Positions 44,849 to 51,536 of a stretch of DNA of 64,000 nt are shown piece after piece (within the stretch, counting starts at the first letter, position 1; each line of letters begins with the position of its first letter). The DNA comes from Ruminococcus gauvreauii. GTDB taxonomy: Bacteria; Bacillota; Clostridia; Lachnospirales; Lachnospiraceae. The notes under the pieces are model-generated. The model ran no database searches. It saw only the letters and a list, made by a program, of their open reading frames with translations, and was not told where the DNA came from. Location of the stretch: the NCBI RefSeq assembly GCF_025151995.1, contig NZ_CP102290.1, positions 3,472,001-3,536,000 on the forward strand, given 5' to 3'. Made by a program: the position numbers and the translations under genes.

Positions 44849-46597
44849 ATGAAGAAAAAATATGCGGCGCTCATTCTCGGCATGATGCTGGGAATTGCAG
44901 TGACAGGATGTTCAAATAATACAGAAGAGGGAAAACAGACGGCTCAGACGGAAGAACATGCACAGGAAGAGAGCATCACGGGTGAAGTCAAATCGACAGA
45001 TGAAAAGAGTATAACGGTTATACTGACGAACCCATCGTCTGCAGGAGAAGAAAAAGGTTCCGGAGAAGAGAAGACCGTTTTGATCACAGAAGATACACAG
45101 GTCGTGAGAAGCCAGGGACCTGGCAAAGCGGATGAGAAAACAGCACCTGAAAAACCAGAAGGAGATGGGATGCCGGATGATGCAGGAGAAAAACCGAACG
45201 ATGGGGAAGTTCCGGGAGAACCCCCGGCAGGAGAAAAACCCGAAGATGAAATTACATGGGAGGATATCAGGGAGGGCGATACGGTTGCCATTACTCTGGA
45301 CGCGGATGGCAATGCGGTTAAGGTCACGGTTCGTTCAGATGATCTGGGTCAGGGAATGGGCCAGGCGCTGAACAGTTCATCGACGGGAAGCATTCCGCTG
45401 GCAGGCGTCTATACTGTCGACGGTGAGGATGCGTCCTCAGAGGATCAGACGTATGACTCTGAAGATGCGAACGAAAACACCGTGCTTGTGACAAATGGCG
45501 GAAACCTGACGATGAGCGGAGCAAAGCTCGGTAAAACCGGAGATACGACAAGCGAGGATGAGAGCAATTTTTATGCCGTCAACGCTGTGGCAGCGGCGAC
45601 GGCAGACAGCGCGATCGCCCTCAGTGATACTGAGATCACGTCCGATGCGAAGGGTGCCAATGCAGTATTTGCGACCGGCAGCAATGCGGTGGTCAGGGCC
45701 GACCACATAACGATCCATACAACGGCGGATTCATCTAGGGGACTGGATGCGACATATGGAGGATCGGTAACTGCTGAGAATATCGATATCACAACGGAGG
45801 GCGCTCACTCTGCAGCGCTGGCAACAGACCGGGGTGAGGGAACGATAAAGGCGAGTAATGGAACCGTCAGTACATCAGGGGAGGGCTCTCCGTGTATCTA
45901 TTCCACGGGCGATATCAGTGCAGAGAATATTACCGGGAAGGCAGCCGGAGCGCAGACGATGGTGATCGAGGGAAAGAATTCCATAACGATCGAGGGGTGT
46001 GATCTGAGCGGGGCAGGGGAGAACGGCGTGATGCTTTACCAGAGTACTTCCGGAGACGCGGCAGAGGGGACCAGTGTGCTGTCTGCAAAAGACAGTGCGA
46101 TCACGACAACCTCTGACGGTCCGATGTTTTATGTGACTAACACCGAGGCGCGGGTTGACCTGAACAATGTGAGTCTGAATTACAGCTCAGGTGTATTGAT
46201 CAGCGCGTCCGGAAATGAGACCAATAACTGGGGAACGCCGGGAAACAACGGCGGAAATCTGACATTTACGGCGGCGAATCAGGTCCTGAACGGGAGCGTA
46301 TTATGTGATGAAATCAGTACGGTCAGCATGAAACTCAGTGGCAGTACAAGATTCGCCGGAAGCATCGATGCTGATCATACGGGGAATGTACAGATTTCCA
46401 TGGATACGGGAAGCACCTGGAATGTAGCGGGTGATTCGTATGTGACGGTCATCACAGACGGCGACACGTCATTATCCAATATTGAGTCAAACGGACATAC
46501 GATTTACTATGATGCGTCGGCAGATGGAAATGAATGGCTGGACGGCAGTACAATCACGCTGCCAGGCGGCGGAAGCCTCACCCCCGCCGTCGGGTAG
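44849..46597 (+). CDS. Large secreted lipoprotein, probable beta-helix
   Basis: The product is 582 residues. The signal peptide with lipobox VTGC is followed by a linker rich in Glu, Pro, Gly and Lys (about residues 25-140) around a small beta domain (EITWEDIREGDTVAITLDADGNAVKVTV). From about residue 175 a repetitive Ser/Thr/Asn/Gly-rich region shows short strands such as NLTMSGAKLG, AIALSDTEITSD, VRADHITIHTT and SITIEGCDLSG, spaced as in right-handed parallel beta-helices. This suggests a surface adhesin or glycan-binding/degrading scaffold; no catalytic motif is seen. The ATG after GGAAAGGA is chosen, seven codons into the open frame. Confidence 0.8.
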   Translation: MKKKYAALILGMMLGIAVTGCSNNTEEGKQTAQTEEHAQEESITGEVKSTDEKSITVILTNPSSAGEEKGSGEEKTVLITEDTQVVRSQGPGKADEKTAPEKPEGDGMPDDAGEKPNDGEVPGEPPAGEKPEDEITWEDIREGDTVAITLDADGNAVKVTVRSDDLGQGMGQALNSSSTGSIPLAGVYTVDGEDASSEDQTYDSEDANENTVLVTNGGNLTMSGAKLGKTGDTTSEDESNFYAVNAVAAATADSAIALSDTEITSDAKGANAVFATGSNAVVRADHITIHTTADSSRGLDATYGGSVTAENIDITTEGAHSAALATDRGEGTIKASNGTVSTSGEGSPCIYSTGDISAENITGKAAGAQTMVIEGKNSITIEGCDLSGAGENGVMLYQSTSGDAAEGTSVLSAKDSAITTTSDGPMFYVTNTEARVDLNNVSLNYSSGVLISASGNETNNWGTPGNNGGNLTFTAANQVLNGSVLCDEISTVSMKLSGSTRFAGSIDADHTGNVQISMDTGSTWNVAGDSYVTVITDGDTSLSNIESNGHTIYYDASADGNEWLDGSTITLPGGGSLTPAVG

Positions 46598-46600
46598 CAG

Positions 46601-46822
46601 TTATTCGCCGTGTTCCTTTTTATCAGAGCTGTCTCTGTTGTTTTTCAGATAGCGGTAGACCAGGGTATACGCATACAGCAGTACCGGAACGGCGACCGTA
46701 CAGAAGACAGAAGCCTTAAACCATCCGGCAGAGTCCGGACTGTCTGTGACTGCAAAGAACATGGTAGCCCCGTACATGGACAGAATCAGGACGACTCCGA
46801 TAACCGCGAGAATTCGTTTCAT
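46601..46822 (-). CDS. Small two-helix membrane protein, unknown function
   Basis: This 73-residue protein has two predicted membrane helices (about residues 4-24 and 33-56) and a charged tail KNNRDSSDKKEHGE. A very good site (GAAGGAGGATAATCTGT before ATG) argues that it is real. Its stop codon lies only three bases from the stop of the converging beta-helix lipoprotein gene, with no room for a terminator between them. A 154-bp mobile element has inserted 26 bases upstream of the ATG. I do not recognise a family. Confidence 0.7.
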   Translation of the reverse strand: MKRILAVIGVVLILSMYGATMFFAVTDSPDSAGWFKASVFCTVAVPVLLYAYTLVYRYLKNNRDSSDKKEHGE

Positions 46823-46856
46823 ACAGATTATCCTCCTTCAGAAAATACAATAATTC

Positions 46857-47010
46857 GTAACTGTTCAGGACGGCGCATCTTCTTGACCGAAAAATCCGGT
46901 CAAGAAGCATCGGATGTTCATCCGATGTGGAAATTGGTGCGTAAAAGCGACTTACAAGCAAGCTTGACGCAGCTTTTTGCACCAATTTCCTCGCCGTCCT
47001 GAACTATTAC
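46857..47010 (+). mobile_element. Miniature inverted-repeat element, copy 1 (154 bp)
   Basis: The ends GTAACTGTTCAGGACGGCG and CGCCGTCCTGAACTATTAC are inverted repeats. The flanking 8 bases are the same on both sides, AATAATTC (46849-46856 and 47011-47018), a perfect target duplication. The inside folds into three hairpins: CTTCTTGACCG/CGGTCAAGAAG, CATCGGATG/CATCCGATG, and a long stem AATTGGTGC/GCACCAATT. There is no coding capacity. GTAA termini with 8-bp duplications fit what I know of IS66-family ends, so an IS66-type transposase elsewhere could move it. About 90% identical to the inverted copy near 62.3 kb. Confidence 0.9.
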
Positions 47011-47042
47011 AATAATTCTTATTATACATCTTTCTTATGTAA

Positions 47043-47072
47043 TTGCATAGTCATTTCAGGGTATGCTATAAT
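47043..47072 (+). promoter_or_regulatory. Predicted promoter of the second nhaC-like gene
   Basis: TTGCAT, 18 bases, then TATAAT with an extended TGC in front. The predicted start lies at the first bases of the short inverted repeat that follows. Confidence 0.65.
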
Positions 47073-47077
47073 AAAAA

Positions 47078-47120
47078 GCAACAGTTAGGACGACAGGAAC
47101 ATGCGCCGTCTGAACGATAC
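47078..47120 (+). repeat. 43-bp inverted repeat at the start of the nhaC leader
   Basis: GCAACAGTTAGGACGAC and GCGCCGTCTGAACGATAC resemble the ends of the mobile elements in this window and of the purC-leader repeat, with several changes. The arms can pair to a stem at the very 5' end of the mRNA. No target duplication is seen. Confidence 0.5.
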
Positions 47121-47145
47121 ATAAGAAAAATGAAGGGGGATACAA

Positions 47146-48642
47146 ATGTCAGCAACAATATGGTCATTATTGCCGCCGATCGTGGCAATAGCACTCGCAC
47201 TTATCACAAAAGAGGTCTACCTCTCGCTACTGGTTGGAATTCTGACAGGTTCACTGCTTTTCACACAGTTTCATGTGCTGACAGCGGTGGAGACAACAGT
47301 CGAAATCATGGGAATGAAGATCGGAGACAATGTCAACATCCTGATATTCCTTGTGCTTCTGGGGATCCTGGTCGCATTGATCACGAAATCAGGTGCATCG
47401 AAAGCATATGGAGAATGGGCGACTGCAAGGATAAAAGGAGAGCGCGGAGCGCTTCTTGCAACTACGGCTCTCGGGATGCTTATCTTTGTGGATGACTATT
47501 TTAACTGCCTCACAGTTGGTACCGTAATGCGTCCGGTGACGGATAAATACAAGATCAGCCGGGCAAAACTTGCGTATATCATCGATGCCACCGCAGCACC
47601 GATCTGCATCATCGCACCGATCTCCAGCTGGGCGGCAGCGGTAGGTTCATCACTTCCTGAAAACAGCGGGATTGACGGGTTTAACCTGTTCCTGCGCACG
47701 ATACCGTTTAACCTGTATGCACTGCTCACGATCATCTTCATGCTGTTTCTGATCATTCGGAAGGTTGATTTTGCAGCGATGAAGAGATATAACGAAAAGG
47801 TACTGACTGACGGAGAGGAGACGACAGTCGGATCTGATGAGCTGCCGATAATGGGAAGAGGAAAGGTGAAAGATCTGATCCTTCCGATCGTGGTACTGGT
47901 CGTTCTGTGCATCTGCGCGATGCTCTACACGGGCGGCATTCTGGAAGGGGCAGATGTCGTTACAGCTTTCGCCAACTGTGACTCATCACTGAGCCTGGTG
48001 CTGGGATCTTTCTTTGCACTGGTCTTTACTTTTGTCCTGTATCTGGGAAGGAAAATCCTGACATTTGAAGCATTCTGCGAGAGCTTCGTCCAGGGGTTCC
48101 GTTCGATGACGCCGCCGATCATGATCCTATGTCTGGCGTGGACACTGTCGGGAGTCTGCAGTGCGGATTACATGAATATCGGCGGATATGTAGGGAATCT
48201 GGTAGCGGGAAGTTCGCTGGTGGGTATTCTGCTTCCGTGTCTGTTCTTCCTGATCGCGACGGGACTTGCGTTCTCCACAGGAACTTCCTGGGGGACTTTT
48301 GGTATTCTGATTCCGATCGCACTTGCGATACTGGGAACAGGTGATGTCTCATCACTGTCTGTCACGGTTGCAGCGATTCTGGCAGGGGCAGTCTGCGGAG
48401 ACCACATCTCGCCGATCTCAGATACCACGATACTCGCCTCGGCGGGGGCTCAGTGCAATCACATCAACCACGTTTCCACGCAGATACCGTACGCGCTTCT
48501 GGTAGCAGCGTGCTGCTTTGCAGGCTATCTGACAGCCGGGATCGCAGGAAACGGGTGGGCAGGGCTTGCTGTAGGAGTGATCTGCCTGGCAGTCATCCTG
48601 GCAGTGATCACCGTAAACGAAAAGAACACCAAAAGTTCATGA
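47146..48642 (+). CDS. NhaC-family Na+/H+ antiporter-like transporter
   Basis: This 498-residue membrane protein has about 12 helices. It shows NVNILIFLVLLGILVALITKSG, LGMLIFVDDYFNCLTVG and IDATAAPICIIAPISSWAAAVG in the first half, and STGTSWGTFGILIPIALA and GAVCGDHISPISDTTILASAGA in the second, where the GDxxSPISDTT block marks the family. It is of the longer type distinct from the 435-residue relative at 42 kb. The substrate is unknown. GGGGGATACAA precedes the ATG. Confidence 0.9.
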   Translation: MSATIWSLLPPIVAIALALITKEVYLSLLVGILTGSLLFTQFHVLTAVETTVEIMGMKIGDNVNILIFLVLLGILVALITKSGASKAYGEWATARIKGERGALLATTALGMLIFVDDYFNCLTVGTVMRPVTDKYKISRAKLAYIIDATAAPICIIAPISSWAAAVGSSLPENSGIDGFNLFLRTIPFNLYALLTIIFMLFLIIRKVDFAAMKRYNEKVLTDGEETTVGSDELPIMGRGKVKDLILPIVVLVVLCICAMLYTGGILEGADVVTAFANCDSSLSLVLGSFFALVFTFVLYLGRKILTFEAFCESFVQGFRSMTPPIMILCLAWTLSGVCSADYMNIGGYVGNLVAGSSLVGILLPCLFFLIATGLAFSTGTSWGTFGILIPIALAILGTGDVSSLSVTVAAILAGAVCGDHISPISDTTILASAGAQCNHINHVSTQIPYALLVAACCFAGYLTAGIAGNGWAGLAVGVICLAVILAVITVNEKNTKSS

Positions 48643-48671
48643 TTTTTATAAAAAATTTATAGAATATCCGG

Positions 48672-48700
48672 TTGATATTACACATAAAAAGGAATACAGT
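48672..48700 (+). promoter_or_regulatory. Predicted promoter of the zinc-ribbon/DUF5685/DnaJ gene group
   Basis: TTGATA, 17 bases, TACAGT; a leader of about 90 bases follows, with an AGGAGGATAAG near 48717 not followed by a usable long frame. Confidence 0.45.
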
Positions 48701-48799
48701 AGTAGTATTCTATATTAGGAGGATAAGAGTGAAGGATCGAGAGAAAGCTTTCACCCATCCCTGATTTAGAATGAAGTAAGTGCATTATGGGAGGAAAGA

Positions 48800-49201
48800 A
48801 TGGGAAAATTACGAGACAAATTTGCACGCTTTATGGTCGGACGGTATGGGGTGGATCATCTGGGAAGGGTGTTGGTCTATGCATCACTGATCCTGCTGAT
48901 CTTATCCATGTTCATACGGTATCGGATTGTATACATTCTGGCTATCGCTGCTCTGATCTATGCGTACTTCCGGATATTTTCAAAAAATGTTTCCAGACGT
49001 TATGAGGAAGACCGAAAATTTCTGAATTTACAGCATAAGATACTCGGCAGGTTCACGGCATTTAAAAGTCAGGGTCAGGATAAGGACCACCGGTATTTTA
49101 AATGTCCGGCCTGTAAACAGAAAGTCCGGGTTCCGAAGGGGAAAGGAAAGATTTCCATCCGCTGTCCGAAATGCCATGCGGAATTCATCAAACGTACATA
49201 G
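48800..49201 (+). CDS. Membrane-anchored zinc-ribbon protein
   Basis: The 133-residue product has two adjacent membrane helices (about residues 23-58), a basic connector, and a C-terminal zinc ribbon with CPACKQKVRVPKGKGKISIR followed by CPKCHAEF. The two CxxC pairs are about 20 residues apart. It is first in a tight group with the DUF5685-type and J-domain genes (26 bases to the next). Function unknown. Confidence 0.78.
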   Translation: MGKLRDKFARFMVGRYGVDHLGRVLVYASLILLILSMFIRYRIVYILAIAALIYAYFRIFSKNVSRRYEEDRKFLNLQHKILGRFTAFKSQGQDKDHRYFKCPACKQKVRVPKGKGKISIRCPKCHAEFIKRT

Positions 49202-49227
49202 TACAGAATGGAAATTAAAAGAAAACG

Positions 49228-50058
49228 ATGTTTGGATATGTCACGATCAATAAAGACGAATTGAAAATCAAAGATGTGAAGAGATACCAGGCGTACTACT
49301 GCGGAGTCTGTCAGGACCTGAAGGACCGGCACGGCATGGCGGCGCAGTCTACGCTGACGTATGATATGACATTTCTGTCAGTGCTTCTCGCCGGGCTGTA
49401 TGAAGGGCCGATGAAAGATGAACAGTGCAGGTGTATCGTGCATCCGGTGAAAAGACACTGGTGTCTTCGCAGCGCCTATACAAGCTATGCAGCGGATATG
49501 AATCTGCTGCTTTGCTATTATAATCTGATGGATGACTGGCTGGATGAAAAAAAACTGATTCCATATACGGTAGCAAAACTGGTACGTTCTGAATTCAGGA
49601 AAGTCTGCAGCGAATATCCGCGTCAGGCACGGGCAGTCCGCCGCTATATGAAGTGTCTGGGAGAATGCGAACGGAAAAACAGTCAGAATCTGGATCTGGG
49701 GGCGGGACTTACCGGAGAGTTATTCGGTGAGATTCTGGTATATGAAGAGGATATATGGTCGCCGATACTGCGCAGGCTCGGGTTCTATCTGGGCAAGTTT
49801 ATTTACCTCATGGATGCGTACGATGATTTGGAGAGGGATAAGAAGACAGGAAATTATAACCCGTGGTTCAGGCTGAGTGAACGAGAAGACTTCCTCGCAG
49901 AGAGTGAACAGATCCTGACCATGATGATGAGCGGATGCGCCAGAGAATTTGAAAAACTTCCGATTGTAGAAAATGTGGACATTTTACGAAATATCCTGTA
50001 TTCTGGTATTTGGACAAAATATGATATGTTGAAGAAAAAAGCCAAGGAGAATCATTGA
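49228..50058 (+). CDS. DUF5685-type protein with isoprenoid-synthase-like aspartate motifs
   Basis: This 276-residue helical protein has no signal peptide. The N-terminus carries a Cys cluster (CGVC at 25-28, QCRC ending at 69, Cys79). Two Asp motifs stand out: DDWLD at 102-106 and DDLERD at 199-204, about 95 residues apart in helical surroundings, followed by KKTGNYNPW. The pair resembles the metal-diphosphate motifs of type I prenyl synthases and terpene cyclases. From memory I place it in DUF5685; the enzymatic reading is inference. Its stop overlaps the next start (TGATG), so it is coupled with the J-domain gene. Confidence 0.72.
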   Translation: MFGYVTINKDELKIKDVKRYQAYYCGVCQDLKDRHGMAAQSTLTYDMTFLSVLLAGLYEGPMKDEQCRCIVHPVKRHWCLRSAYTSYAADMNLLLCYYNLMDDWLDEKKLIPYTVAKLVRSEFRKVCSEYPRQARAVRRYMKCLGECERKNSQNLDLGAGLTGELFGEILVYEEDIWSPILRRLGFYLGKFIYLMDAYDDLERDKKTGNYNPWFRLSEREDFLAESEQILTMMMSGCAREFEKLPIVENVDILRNILYSGIWTKYDMLKKKAKENH

Positions 50059-50678
50059 TGTTAGATCCATATAGCGTGCTGGGAGTTCCGTCGAATGCCA
50101 GCATGGATGATATAAAGAAAGCGTACCGAAAATTAAGCCGCATGTATCATCCGGATGCCAATGTAAATAATCCGAACAAGGAACAGGCGGAAGAAAAATT
50201 TAAACAGGTACAGGAAGCGTACAATCAGATTCTTAATGAGCGGGAACGAGGCAGCAGCGGTTATGACTCGTGGTACGGCAGGGATACGCAGAAGACATCG
50301 TATGGCAGCGATGAGGAGACGCTCAAGATGCAGGCGGCGGCCAATTACATCAACAGCCAGCATTTTCGCGAAGCCATGAATGTACTGAACGGTATCGCGG
50401 GACGCAGCGGCGACTGGTATTACCTTCATGCCGTTGCGAACGCCGGGCTCGGAAACAACGTGAGCGCGCTGGAAGATGCAAGGGAAGCCCTGCGCAGGGA
50501 TCCTGACAACATGAAATATCAGATGCTGGTCAATCAGTTGCAGTCCGGAAGTCAGTGGTATGAGAACATGGGCACCGGTTACGGATATGAGCGCCCTCAG
50601 GCGGGAATGGGTAACTGCTGCTGGCAGTGTCTTGCCGTCAATCTGTTCTGCAACTGCTGCTGCGGCCGCCCATGCTGA
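50058..50678 (+). CDS. J-domain (DnaJ-like) protein with Cys-rich tail
   Basis: This is a 206-residue protein. Residues 2-68 are a J domain, DPYSVLGVPSNASMDDIKKA with the HPD motif in RMYHPDAN, which stimulates an Hsp70 partner. The middle is helical and TPR-like (ANYINSQHFREAMNVLNGI, AVANAGLGNNVSALEDAREAL). The last 20 residues are rich in cysteine (NCCWQCLAV...CNCCCGRPC), perhaps a metal or membrane attachment. The ATG overlaps the previous stop and has AAGGAGA seven bases ahead. It is not the housekeeping DnaJ, since the G/F and zinc domains are absent. Confidence 0.85.
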   Translation: MLDPYSVLGVPSNASMDDIKKAYRKLSRMYHPDANVNNPNKEQAEEKFKQVQEAYNQILNERERGSSGYDSWYGRDTQKTSYGSDEETLKMQAAANYINSQHFREAMNVLNGIAGRSGDWYYLHAVANAGLGNNVSALEDAREALRRDPDNMKYQMLVNQLQSGSQWYENMGTGYGYERPQAGMGNCCWQCLAVNLFCNCCCGRPC

Positions 50679-50707
50679 TGGCCGGCGAATGAAAGAGGGA
50701 TGAGTAT

Positions 50708-50917
50708 ATGAGAATTCCTGAAAAATGGACGGGGAAAATTGTGTTTGCCGTGCAGGCAGTCCTGGTTTTGCTCTACGTTCTGTTCACATTCTGGCAGGAC
50801 ATCCGCGAAAAAAGAAAGCGTGCCAGAAGAGTACAGCAGCAGGAAGAGAAAGAGGCTGTACGCTATACGAAGGCAAAATACCGGCAAAAAAGAAAGAATT
50901 TAAAAAAAAGAAAATAA
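50708..50917 (+). CDS. Small membrane protein with basic tail
   Basis: This 69-residue protein has one membrane helix (about residues 10-30) and a strongly basic, Lys/Arg-rich helical tail (KAKYRQKRKNLKKRK). An AGAGGGATGAGT site precedes the ATG, 30 bases after the J-domain gene, so it probably ends that operon. Function unknown. Confidence 0.65.
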   Translation: MRIPEKWTGKIVFAVQAVLVLLYVLFTFWQDIREKRKRARRVQQQEEKEAVRYTKAKYRQKRKNLKKRK

Positions 50918-50930
50918 AGTGTATAAGAAA

Positions 50931-50981
50931 CGCCGTTGCGGTCATACTATAAATATCTACAGAGGGATGATCACAACGGCG
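50931..50981 (+). terminator. Hairpin after the DnaJ operon
   Basis: CGCCGTTG pairs with CAACGGCG, extended by GTCAT/ATGA pairings inside. Only a modest T-rich stretch (GTTTCTTTG) follows. Confidence 0.6.
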
Positions 50982-51074
50982 TGACGTTTCTTTGCAGATT
51001 ACCAGGAATCACATTGGAATCCCCCTCCAATGGTGAGTGACGAAAGACAAAAAGAAATACTTATCCTCCCCTTT

Positions 51075-51118
51075 AACCCCCGTGGCTGCGGAAACCCGCA
51101 GTTTTCGGGGGTTTCTTA
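51075..51118 (+). terminator. Second GC-rich terminator-like hairpin
   Basis: AACCCCCG...CGGGGGTT with an inner CTGCGG/CCGCAG stem, followed by TTTCTTAATGTTTTT. A small hairpin CATTGGA/TCCAATG (about 51013-51033) precedes it, so a short structured RNA of about 130 bases is possible, but no promoter for one is obvious. Confidence 0.7.
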
Positions 51119-51146
51119 ATGTTTTTGAGAAAATAAGTACCGAAAA

Positions 51147-51179
51147 AGTGTTGTCAAAGTGTTGTCAAACTGCTGTCAG
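51147..51179. repeat. Three 11-bp tandem iterons
   Basis: AGTGTTGTCAA occurs twice in direct contact (51147-51157 and 51158-51168), followed by a third degenerate copy ACTGCTGTCAG. The one-turn period points to a protein array on one DNA face. Similar TTTGACAACA arrays accompany integrase arm sites in some Firmicutes elements; here no integrase is present. Confidence 0.7.
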
Positions 51180-51253
51180 ATATCTAACAGTTCTTTTCGG
51201 CTCACGCGCCTTGTTTCGTGATAATATGCCGTTTCCCAGGTTTTTTTCTGCAT
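51176..51253 (-). CDS. Candidate 25-residue small protein or gene remnant
   Basis: On the minus strand an AGGAGGAA site lies seven bases before an ATG that opens 25 codons, MQKKTWETAYYHETRRVSRK then ELLDI and stop. The peptide is charged and would be helical. A promoter with good boxes lies just upstream. The stop falls inside the third 11-bp iteron. It may be a real small protein, a leader peptide, or the stub of a gene lost with a former mobile element. I recognise no family. Confidence 0.45.
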   Translation of the reverse strand: MQKKTWETAYYHETRRVSRKELLDI

Positions 51254-51284
51254 TCGCACATTCCTCCTCATATGATTATTGCAA

Positions 51285-51314
51285 ATCATACCATAAATAA
51301 ATGATATGATGCAA
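51285..51314 (-). promoter_or_regulatory. Predicted minus-strand promoter of the 25-residue ORF
   Basis: On the minus strand: TTGCAT, 18 bases, TATGAT, placed about 30 bases before the small ORF and divergent from the importer promoter. Confidence 0.55.
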
Positions 51315-51333
51315 TATACAACATGAACAAAAG

Positions 51334-51390
51334 CATACCATTTGCACAATAAAGATGGGATTTAATTGTGTGATTTGTAGAAATGGTATG
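51334..51390. promoter_or_regulatory. Nested inverted repeat upstream of the sugar importer promoter
   Basis: CATACCATTT and AAATGGTATG (10 of 10) enclose CACAAT and ATTGTG. The structure lies between the two divergent promoters and could bind a dimeric regulator or form a cruciform. Confidence 0.55.
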
Positions 51391-51407
51391 AAAAGTGCAA
51401 AGTTTGC

Positions 51408-51439
51408 TTGAAAATAAGTATGAATAGTTATATATTCAT
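51408..51439 (+). promoter_or_regulatory. Promoter P1 of the importer operon with operator-like repeat
   Basis: TTGAAA, 17 bases, TATATT. An inverted repeat ATGAAT-N8-ATTCAT starts 12 bases from the first base of the -35 box and overlaps the -10 box. The same layout recurs at 55135. Confidence 0.75.
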
Positions 51440-51470
51440 GCTATGAAGATATTGAAAACGGGGGAAATAT

Positions 51471-51508
51471 AGAATGAATATAAAATAAAAAGTACTCTTA
51501 TTCATTCT
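51471..51508. promoter_or_regulatory. Inverted repeat AGAATGAATA/TATTCATTCT in the importer leader
   Basis: A perfect 10-bp inverted repeat with 18 bases between arms, sharing the GAATGAAT core of the promoter repeat. The identical decamer AGAATGAATA recurs at 55197-55206 behind the second promoter of the locus. Confidence 0.65.
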
Positions 51509-51536
51509 AAAAAGCATTGTACAAGGAGGTTAAACG

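Noticed and set aside
48717..48799. Short leader ORF after the AGGAGGATAAG near 48717
   Set aside because: A GTG follows, but the frame is very short and has no sign of selection; noted only as part of the leader.
51000..51120. Known structured RNA (SRP RNA, 6S, riboswitch) before the importer locus
   Set aside because: Two hairpins are present, but no conserved core of these RNA classes could be recognised, and no promoter is clear on the plus strand.
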